Source of the DNA: Locusta migratoria
Lineage: Eukaryota; Arthropoda; Insecta; Orthoptera; Acrididae
Assembly: GCA_026315105.1 (NCBI GenBank)
Contig: CM048744.1
Span: 367,681,159-367,745,158 of the forward strand
Direction: 5' to 3'
Length of the DNA stretch: 64,000 nt
The notes below the pieces were generated by a model that ran no database searches, had not been told where the DNA came from, and saw only the letters and a list, made by a program, of their open reading frames with translations. Of this stretch, positions 56,164 to 64,000 are shown piece after piece (the first letter of the stretch is position 1; every line of letters starts with the position of its first letter). Position numbers and translations under genes: made by a program.

Positions 56164-56387
56164 CTGCGAGTTTTTCTATTCTTGCGCTTTCGAGAAGATG
56201 AAGACGTAAGTGCAGTAGCCCCACTACCTCCCCCACCACCGGAACTGTCAGGATGCAGAAGACTGGCTAATGAAGAACTTCGGCCCATCTGCTGAGCCTC
56301 ACGTTCACTCTGTTCAACTTCATCCCCCCAGTCTTGTGGAAACACTGAACTTATTGGGGCCACACGCTCCACCTCTTCGCTCCAATC
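56164..56387 (-). CDS. SMG6: SMG6 exon (most upstream in window), acidic/Trp repeat and basic tail
   Basis: This is a 224-bp exon bounded by the acceptor TTTCATAG and the donor CAG|GTGAGT. It starts in phase 0 and ends with AG of a split Arg codon (phase 2). It encodes two related acidic motifs, DWSEEVE and DWGDEVE, about 16 residues apart. A Ser-rich segment (SSSLASLLHPDSSGG), a short Gly run and a strongly basic end (SRKRKNRKTR) follow. The basic end could act as a nuclear-localisation or RNA-binding patch, which is inference. No in-frame start codon opens the exon, so it is internal. The preceding exon was not found in 56388-64000. Confidence 0.88.
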
Positions 56388-56568
56388 CTATGAAACAGAA
56401 AAGCTTCATAAATATCATATCAACTAATATGTTTGTAAACTTCACATTTTGATTTAAATCCACGGTAAGAGAACTCTAATCATATATGCAATGACCTGGA
56501 ATGAACTACACTCATTCCACTGGCCACGTGTTAACAATCATGTGCATGTTTTCATGGTTCAGTTGGAC

Positions 56569-57099
56569 TACTGTTGTGAAATTCCCGGGAATTTAAAATC
56601 AAGGAAATATTTCCACGGAATATAGCTGGCAATATTTCCAAGATTCATAAATTCCCAGAAATTTATGATTAATTAGCAAGACAGCCAAATAAAAATAAAT
56701 TAATGGGTTTAAGGCAGTAATTATATAGGTAAATCAAACACAAAAAACTGAAACATGTTTTTAAAAAAATAATAACTCAATAAATTTCTTGGGAATTTAT
56801 AATTTTAAAAACGAAATTTTTCATATTATTAGGTCCATGAGGTAATTGTGTTATTAAAACAAGTACGAACTCTCTTATATGTTGAAAAACACAAGTGGAA
56901 AAAAAAGTACAGAAAAATAGCCAGAAAGCAAAATGTTATAAAAATCAAAACTAGTAAAAGGCAAAAGGTTTAATACAGCAACTTTTAATAATCAGTCTCT
57001 TTAAGTCAACTAGTCACTATCACTTTCAATGTCCATTAAATCCACCTCATCTATATTTTCAACTCCAAAAACGTCATCATCATGGTTACAGTCGATATT

Positions 57100-57138
<39 letters not shown>

Positions 57139-58119
57139 TGCTTACTATCTTGTTTCTTTCGTGTTCTCTTCTGGAGGTGGAGCATTCCAGTTTCCAGTTT
57201 ATGAAAGAAACGTCAGTTTTGCTGCTCGCTCAGAACAAAGTGAGTTTCTTTTTGGAATACAACCAAAAAACATACTAAATGTACGCTCTGTGGCAGCTGA
57301 AGTTACTGGTGCCCGCAATATTCTTATGGCTGCATCTGCCAAGTCACAATTACCTCTTAACCCTCCTCCACCATGACAGGGGCCTGGTAATTTTTTCTTT
57401 ATCATATGTCCCCTTCTCAAAGAAACTTTCTTGAGAATAAGCCTTCCTTGCCTCTGTAGTCAGCTAAACAAATTTATAATACTGATATGCCATCTAATGA
57501 GTAGCTACTAAATACTAAAATCCACAGGGAGGTTTGTTTATTCAATTGGTTAAGTTTTCTGTTGATGTTAGTGATATTTTACGCTATAAGGTTTAAAATA
57601 AACTGGTGCAAAATTTGTAAACATTAGTCAAAGAAAATGGAATTTCGGGGAAAAATTATGCAGATAAACCAGCCAAGATGTATGATTTATTTGAGAAAAC
57701 AAGTGATTTTATTATCATATGTCAATGTAAAACATTAATTAAAGATTAAAGCTGCAATTGATAGCAACATTTTAAAAAATAAATTTTTATGAATCACAAT
57801 TCATAGAGGAGTCTCTGAATTTCGAAAGTGAAACACCTCTAGTTGTTCATTATTTTTTCTACCAGACTTGAAGTAAATGATGTTCTGCATGGAATTGGCA
57901 AGGAAATTAATACAGAGAATGACAAATCTGGGATTAAAATGTATGAATTTACTTTGTTAACCTAGTTATAAGGTTCTTTAAATGTTGAAACTTTCAAAAT
58001 CTAAAATTATAATAAATTCCCAATTTTTTGCAATCTTTCCAGGCCAAAGAAATATTCTCGGCAATATTCCCATTTTATAAGTTCCTTCCGACTGGGAATA
58101 TTTCTGGCACTCATCACTA
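56569..58119 (-). mobile_element. hAT transposon, internally deleted
   Basis: The minus strand has the hAT dimerisation motif SAATERTFSMFFGCIPKRN near 57270. After a short gap it has an acidic tail with an Asp run from a (GAT)n repeat, ending DLMDIESDSD and TAG near 57011. Likely 8-bp target duplications are AGTTGGAC (56561-56568) and AATTGGAC (58120-58127). The ends start TACTGTTGTG and, inverted, TAGTGATGAG. Copies of a GGAATATTTC-like word recur near both ends. The N-terminal and most catalytic parts are missing. Confidence 0.75.
57099..57137. repeat. (ATC)n microsatellite in the hAT tail
   Basis: About 13 ATC units encode poly-Asp on the minus strand at the end of the hAT transposase relic. 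Confidence 0.95.
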
Positions 58120-58391
58120 AATTGGACATTTACTGAACAGGAGATTTAAAAGATGTAAATGACACTAAGTAAATTAAATATTTATGAACATCTGGGACAG
58201 CAGCATAAAATATATTGGGATATTGGGTCATTTCCCTCATTTATTGTCAAATTAGTAATTTAGGGTGGTCACTCTACTGGCTGATAATTTCCCTGATTTT
58301 TCTAGGATCCTTCCAAACAGAGTTAAGAGTCAATGTAATACAAATAAACAATTCCCGAGACAGATTTTCATCTCAAATATGTAAAAAACAT

Positions 58392-58630
58392 TATTGATAA
58401 ATCTGAAGCATTGAATTAAAATTTGTGGTGCAGCCGGATCTTTGGAACACAGAAGCTGAATTAAAGTTTCTGACGTGCAGGGAAACCGTACTTACACTAA
58501 TCCCAGGCGCCTTAATCGTTAGTGGCGTGGTAATCTAACGGTTAAGATGTCTGCCTAGTAAGCAAGCAGGTCCGGGTTCAATTCCCGGCCGCACCACAAA
58601 TTTTAATTCAATGCTTCAGATTTATCAATA
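58392..58630 (-). mobile_element. Palindromic tRNA-derived SINE (family 1)
   Basis: The tRNA-like unit (plus-strand reading TGGTAATCTAACGGTTAAGA and GGTTCAATTCCCGGCCGC) lies between 46-bp inverted arms at 58392-58437 and 58585-58630 that differ at one base. The arms include the SINE head end and adjacent sequence (ATTGATAAATCTGAAGCA). The anticodon-loop region is CCTAGTAAGC. The copy at 24.3 kb lacks the second arm. It could still carry RNA polymerase III boxes. Confidence 0.78.
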
Positions 58631-58639
58631 GAGCGTGAC

Positions 58640-58652
58640 ACACACGCGCGAG

Positions 58653-58721
<69 letters not shown>
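58640..58721. repeat. (CG)/(CA)n microsatellite
   Basis: A short CG/GC-alternating stretch passes into a CA run of about 30 units next to the palindromic SINE. Confidence 0.95.
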
Positions 58722-58722
<1 letters not shown>

Positions 58723-59948
58723 GGATACATATAAAACCACGGTGAAACTCAAAAGATTACCAGAAGTGAAAAGCGAAAGACAACAATCCTGAGAGTAAAT
58801 AAGAATCAAATCTGTGTTTTTTTTATTAATAGTCTGATACTCTAACAATCCATAACCAAGGCACACATACTGATATCAGTGTAGCTCAGTTGCAACAACA
58901 TATAAAACCAAATTCAGGACCCCTCTGAGGATACTTCTTGTTCAAACAAAAAATTACTCTAACTGAAGTACCTACATATTCTACTATAAAATCTGTATTT
59001 ACCAATGATAAACCAATTAATTTTACACTCTTGCTTATTAAAAACAACATGCTGATTTCTGTGACTGTCGCCATTTTTAAGTATATATTTTAGAAGGACC
59101 CTGCAAGTGAAACAAGCAGCAATCAAATTTACATTCTCTCTTGTTGAAATCATAAGTGGTATTTTATGAAAAGTCACAATTTCATATTTATATTAACCTG
59201 TCATTTGAAGTCCTAACTACCTACTTGTCACTAAAGCAACACAATTTTGATAGCTTCGTTATGTCGTCTTCACAGCACCACTACATTACAATTATGTTCA
59301 TTCCTTCAAAAAGTATTGTGAAACGTATCCGACTACTAACTACTGTATGAGGAAGCCATTATTGTCTGGTGCCGTACTTGGGGGACATTACCAATTTTGA
59401 AATCTGCATCTGTGTCCCACCTGTATGTCTCACAGGAACTTTATTTGTACAGCTTTTTCATATTACATTCTTGATTTGCTTTATGTCTTCATTAACTGAG
59501 TGTAGTTTTTTGGTGGAAATTTGCGAAATTGGTGGCTCAGTAAAAACATAGGGCACAGTGCTATTCATTATCTTCCTGTCTCTTTTCAAATGAAAATGTG
59601 ACAATGTTTTTCCTAGTCAGACATACTTAACATCGCAATAATTTTCTATGATGTCAACAGCAACTCTAACACATGAAACCGGTCTAACAATACTATTCAA
59701 AAGCACATGAGCAGTATTGAAGGAAGAGAAGTCAATACTTGTTCAAGTATTCTATGAGTGTAAGGACAGGTTTCATTGCTTTGTGATAGTGAGATGCAAC
59801 CGAAGAGAAAGTTAAGAGCTTTTGGACGTTTTAAAATGCAAATTTCTTTTTGTTAATAGCATTGAAACTGACACTGATAAAGTATTTAGTGTTATTTTAA
59901 ACAAGGAGTATCACTTGCAAACCTTAACAGACTGTTAGATTCTCATTC
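58722..59948. other. SMG6 intron or upstream sequence, unassigned
   Basis: This is AT-rich sequence without conserved coding. No SMG6 exon was found here. Confidence 0.45.
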
Positions 59949-60400
59949 AATGCGTTTACATGCAACATATTTTCTGTAAGATGAAAACCAATTTTTGTAA
60001 ACCGTATTTCGCTTTCATATTTACATGCTATATCCAGAAGCGGATTTCCTAGTCCAGTCAATAAGGTGGCTAAAAAACAGCTGATTCAGTTCCTGATTTA
60101 GTCAGCACAAACGGTATTTTACTCAAGTACACAGATTCATACTCACTCTAATATTTGTGCTTCTCTTTCAATGCAGAAAATGTTACTCTGTCCACTTGAG
60201 CCGAAAACACCATCTGACAAGCCAAGAACATTTAAAAAACATTTGCATTTACATGGGCATGAAATCAATTGTGGAACTGAAAACCACTTTACAGAAGTGG
60301 ATTTCCAGAATCGATTTTGGAGTGTTTACATGACCAACCAAAACCGGAATTGGAAAATCTGTTTACAAAATCCAGTTTTGGAAGTCCATGTAAATGGAGT
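59949..60400. repeat. MITE-like repeat with recurrent TTTACATG words
   Basis: It starts near TGCGTTTACATGCAAC and ends near CCATGTAAATGGAG, giving imperfect inverted ends. The TTTACATG word occurs five times (about 59954, 60022, 60250, 60328 and inverted at about 60389). Frames here give WSVYMTNQNRNWKIC-type readings that look like repeat artefacts. No transposase was seen. Confidence 0.55.
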
Positions 60401-61386
60401 GATTTTGTATACTGGGTACCAATACTGCTGTACAGTGTATATTCTCCTTTGTGGATGCAATATGGACAACAGAGCGAAATCACATGGACATCGACATGTT
60501 GCAAGCTGTAATTACGGTAAAACATGATTTGACTGACTATAAGTTTGGGGAATTTTTTTATTTTTAAGTCTTAAAATTTTGACTAATTCACAGATCTGCA
60601 AAACACAGTTCACAAAACCCACAAGAAGCTACACATTATCTTCTAGCAGTGGAATGACTGGAAATACCTTATAGGCATTCTAAAGGATAATACAAATTTT
60701 CTTTCATTTATTCAAATATCCCACTTCTTTATTTTAAAATCTGTGATCACTATGTATATGGTAAGCCAGTGTGGCTAGGCCCCTGCTTAGCTCTTTACGC
60801 CAGCAATGTATGGGCTGGAATGGGCTGCACTGCACTACCCCTTCCTGAAATCAGTCAACTTCTTTAAAGATGCATTGTGCAAGTCAGGTGTATTATATTT
60901 ACCAGGAAATGGGCTGAAGCTTAGATTTCAATGAAAACAAATGGAAGTTCTGATAAATGGCGCTCAGAGCCAGAAATAATTATTGTCTACAGCAGGGATC
61001 GGCAACAAGTCGACCAAAATCTACTGGTATAACGCCAGTGTTTATTAAGTGGATCATGTGAGTACTGAGAGTGAAAAAGAAAAATTATTGAATAAAATAT
61101 ATGGTTGTTTTTCGTAGCAGTGAAAATGTGTGCTTGTTCGAGACACGTTTTTTTCATTTATTAACAATTGTGTAGAATTGTTATGAAAATCTACACTGAC
61201 CCTTTATAACTGCTTTTATTGCATTAATTCAATCAATCATTACCTTCATGCCACTCGTTGCTAAACTATTTCATTCATCCTTGTGCAATGTGTAGTATTG
61301 GTTCAGTATGTGTCTGAGAAGGCAGTGTGATTCGTGCTATTCAATGTGGTCATAATATTAACTTCTTCGGTGCCGTTACAGTGAAC
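60401..61386. other. Unassigned sequence
   Basis: No exon or recognised repeat. GGGATCGGCAACAAGTCGAC near 60994 and a related TTGCCTACCCCTGG near 63498 hint at another dispersed repeat, but the boundaries are not clear. Confidence 0.4.
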
Positions 61387-62590
61387 TACTGAGGCAGACA
61401 AAAGTATTCACACACTGGAAGTAATCAGAGAAGTAAACCTTAAATATGTTTTAACTCAAAAAAATATATTCCTGACAGATGTCTAGTACATATGTCAATC
61501 TGAACAACAAGTAACAAAACACGCGTTAGGTAAGAAAGAAAAAATAAAATCGAAATATACAATGGGCAAAAGTATTCAGACACTCAGCAGTAAGTATTTG
61601 GTAATGCGTCCCTTTCGCTGTATTAGAGGCTCTCAATCTTTGTGGCATGGAATAAACAACCTGTTTTGTTATATCCCAACTGATATTCACAAAATCTTCT
61701 TCTTCCAGATGTGCTAGCAAATGTGTGAAACTGCTCACATGTTGCTTTTGTAGTCTCGTTCTCAGTTCATTCCAGATGTTTTCGATGGGATTGAGGTTCA
61801 GAGACTGCAGTGGAGTAATGAGGCGATGAGGCATATAGTATCCAAAATTTGACGTAGTCCGCTGCATGCTTGGGATCATTGTCTTGTTGAAAATAAAAAT
61901 CATCTGCAAGATCCAACTTCTCAGCACTTTGCTTCATATTTTGCTTGAGTATATCAAGTTACACAAATTTGTCCATGGTGCCTTGAATAAACAGAAGCTT
62001 GCCAAAAACTCTGGAAGACATGCATCCCCACACCATCACACTGCTGCCTCCATGTTGATGGCTGCTTGCATGTTTCTGGGCTCCCACTCTGAATTTGCTT
62101 GATGCCACACTAAACTGTGGCCATCATAGGTGGCTCAAAGTAAATTTGCATTCGTCACTCCACAGAATCTTGTCCCAAAAGGTCACATCCTTGCCAACGA
62201 ATTCTTCTGCAAAAACCATCTGCTTTTTTGTGTTAAACTTGCTAAAGAAAGGTTTGCGCATTAGCACTCTGGCATTGTACTCAGCACTGTTCAGGCATCT
62301 GTGCATTGCTCAAATACTAACTTCAGTACCAACGCATTCTGCCACTTCTGCCGCTGTAGCAGGGATCGTTGTCCACGCGCCTTCTTTCACCAATCAAACC
62401 ATCTTCCTCTTGTCTCTGTTAGTTTCTGAGGATGGCCATGTTGTGGACAATTGACGAGAGTTTTACTTCTTTCCATTTCTGAACAATACTAAATAGAGTG
62501 TTTCAGCTTCGGTTGATGACCTTGCCTATTTCTGCATATGATTTTCCTTCACTAAGCAGCAGCACAATATTGTTGTGTGAAACATCAAAA
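61387..62590 (-). mobile_element. Tc1-like transposon relic
   Basis: The minus strand encodes a helix-turn-helix (LLSEGKSYAEIGKVINRS, about 62530), then FWDKILWSDECKF (first catalytic Asp), and NLNPIENIWNELRTRL near 61785 (third catalytic Glu region). This order is typical of Tc1 transposases, which cut and paste at TA sites. Stops at several places break the frame. The plus-strand left end starts near ACTGAGGCAGACAAAAGTAT; the right terminus is not recognised and may be truncated near 62590. Confidence 0.82.
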
Positions 62591-62980
62591 AATACAAAAA
62601 GAACGGAACTTCAGGAGTTTTATTACTTAAATAATTAATGCCGGTAAAAGGCAGTAATTTTGAAGATGTGTTACATAGCCCGGCAGTGGCATCCTCGATT
62701 TTAATGAATGAAATTATGTCAAAAATTTCTACTTCCCATAAAATTACCAGTTCTGCCTGGCGCTTAAAATAGTAAAAATTTGGATAACCTTTATTGTATA
62801 ATAAACTTCCTGGCGAGTATTTAGATGCCTATTATGTACATGTATCACAAATAAACTATCAAAATGCAAGGCTGATCCAGTAAGCATATTTTACCATTTA
62901 AAACATTATTCCTGCATTTTACACCATTTTACTGAAGTCCCTTGAAAAGCGTAAAAACGAGGTTCTACTGTATATCTTCT
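62591..62980. repeat. Possible pogo/Tigger-type terminal repeat sequence
   Basis: On the minus strand, CAGTAGAACCTCGTTTTTAC at about 62973-62954 resembles pogo/Tigger inverted-repeat ends (CAGTnnAACCTCG type). No matching opposite terminus or transposase was found, so only a weak call is made. It abuts the Tc1 relic. Confidence 0.4.
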
Positions 62981-64000
62981 TCCACTGAAATATTTTTGGA
63001 ACAGGTATAACTTGTAATAATATCATCAAAATTGATTTGCATCTTGAAAGTCTTGAACAATGCAGAAACTGTGGGCTTGTCGTTCCCAAGAGAAATACGC
63101 TGTAAGAGTTAATGTTAAAATCAGAATAAAGGCCTTGTTTGCCTCTACTTACCTCTTCAAATCATTGTTTTCATATATGAGAGACATTATAAATAAACAC
63201 AGAACACGGTTAACTGACGAACACTTGGTCCCCTTTGTTCGACTGTTACAAGCTATACACTAAATATCAAGCACATTGCTCAAGTCTCACATTAAATGTA
63301 ATATAATATTTTAAAAAATTATGAAATAAATTTTTTATGTTTTGAACAAATAGTGAAGAAGTAAGCTAAAAAGATTGTCAAATATGATTGTTCTACAGAA
63401 TTGAAAAATAAAAATGAAGCAATTACTCTATTTTTAAAAGCTGTAGCTCACATTGATTTGGTGGTATGAAATAGTAGATCACGAAGTCTTTGTGGTTGCC
63501 TACCCCTGGTCTACAGACACACGCAAAGATAAAAACTGGTGCCAGTAAAAATATGAAAAAAGGTGAAAGTACATATTCTTCCTAGAGTTACCATAATTGA
63601 ATTTTAATACGTCATCCAATAAATGAACAGAATTTCTCATCTTCCAGTGTAGCAGCCTTTGGAATATTTGTAGCTATAAAAATGAATTTCTATGCATTAA
63701 TAATAACCATGTATAAGGCTTTAGAATTCCTACACACGTTACTGCAAATACATCACAAATTTAGAATATGTGGTTAAGCAGAAGCCTAGCAGAAAATACA
63801 CAGAAATACATTAGAAATATTCTGATGTGTTTCTATGTATTTCAGTAACCAATATATGACGAGGAAGAAATGTAGTTAATTTATAGCAATGGAGTTCACT
63901 CATACATCTACTTAGCCGCATGATGCAAATACAAAACACTAATCATTTCATACTTTTATCATTTGAAAATGCTTGGTGAAGCACTATGCCGAAGCCAAGT
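62981..64000. other. Unassigned sequence upstream of the known SMG6 exons
   Basis: A minus-strand frame reads RISLGNDKPTVSALF near 63100-63058 after an acceptor-like CTCTTACAG. A good donor-like GAAGAG|GTAAGTAG is at about 63154, but no open phase-0 frame leads to it. I could not support an SMG6 exon. Confidence 0.4.

Larger units (their letters stand above)
19..56387 (-). other. SMG6: SMG6 (EST1A) gene, partial: six internal coding exons and five introns
   Basis: SMG6 is the metazoan endonuclease of nonsense-mediated mRNA decay. It binds the exon junction complex and UPF1, and cuts target mRNA with a C-terminal PIN domain; it is also known as a telomerase-binding EST1 homologue. Six exons with GT/AG boundaries join in one frame. 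The product runs from an acidic/Trp motif and a basic Arg/Ser/Gly region, through GILILP and LFDPSNP motifs (human SMG6 has GILILP and LWDPNNP in the same order), to a Pro/Tyr-rich stretch and the start of the 14-3-3-like EST1 domain. The order of motifs and the domain match make the family call strong. Both ends are outside the window: 5' exons lie beyond 64000 and the EST1 remainder plus PIN domain lie before base 1. Intron sizes are about 13.3, 1.4, 18.7, 3.3 and 17.8 kb, and most of the intron sequence I could classify is mobile DNA. Confidence 0.93.

Noticed and set aside
57029..57376. 115-codon plus-strand frame with a Ser run
   Set aside because: It is antisense to the hAT transposase relic and the Asp-encoding microsatellite.
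58520..58595. Functional tRNA gene
   Set aside because: The head has tRNA-like boxes, but it belongs to a dispersed SINE with a body, has a second decayed copy at 24.3 kb, and does not show a clean cloverleaf acceptor pairing by eye.
59950..60530. 118-codon frame starting MQKMLLCPLEPKTPS, as a possible host zinc-finger exon
   Set aside because: The frame runs through a MITE-like repeat with recurrent TTTACATG words and has no splice signals fitting SMG6.
63000..63120. SMG6 exon candidate reading RISLGNDKPTVSALF
   Set aside because: No usable donor in a phase compatible with the exon at 56387, and no similarity to SMG6.

Overview
This window is eukaryotic and almost certainly from a large, repeat-laden insect genome. 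An orthopteran such as a locust or grasshopper is my best guess. The basis is the mix of RTE, CR1-like, Jockey-like and I-type LINEs, Penelope-like elements, tRNA-derived SINEs and hAT, Tc1 and IS630-like transposons. The wording of several repeats matches what I remember of Schistocerca-type genomes, but that species guess is inference from memory. No bacterial genes, operons, rRNA or CRISPR arrays were seen.

The only host gene I can support is SMG6 (telomerase-binding protein EST1A), on the minus strand. It fills nearly the whole window. Six consecutive internal coding exons lie at 56387-56164, 38399-38295, 34951-33962, 15214-15050, 13655-13542 and 208-19. Each has good splice signals and they join in one frame. 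They encode the disordered, basic and glycine-rich N-terminal half and the start of the 14-3-3-like/TPR (EST1) domain. The first exons lie beyond base 64000, and the rest of the EST1 domain and the PIN nuclease lie before base 1. Five introns, from 1.4 to 18.7 kb, are complete.

The introns are a graveyard of mobile DNA. Intron 208/13542 holds Penelope-like copies and an I-type LINE (about 3.3-12.7 kb). Intron 15214/33962 holds an IS630-like transposon, a Gypsy element nested in a CR1-like LINE and itself carrying a hAT MITE, RTE copies, SINEs and a long-inverted-repeat element. Intron 34951/38295 holds a foldback element with a 14-bp target duplication. Intron 38399/56164 holds RTE copies, a Jockey-like LINE inside an IS630-like transposon, an RNase H-bearing LINE, and an RTE inside a CR1-like LINE. 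Upstream of 56387 there is a hAT element, a palindromic SINE, a MITE-like repeat and a Tc1 relic. Every transposon examined is broken by stops, frameshifts or deletions.

I found no clearly novel functional system. The most unusual features are the run of five phase-2 introns that each split an arginine codon and leave four frame-preserving exons in SMG6, the RNRG-type repeat expansion in its largest exon, the three-level nested insertion, and several inverted-repeat elements that I could not assign to a known family.
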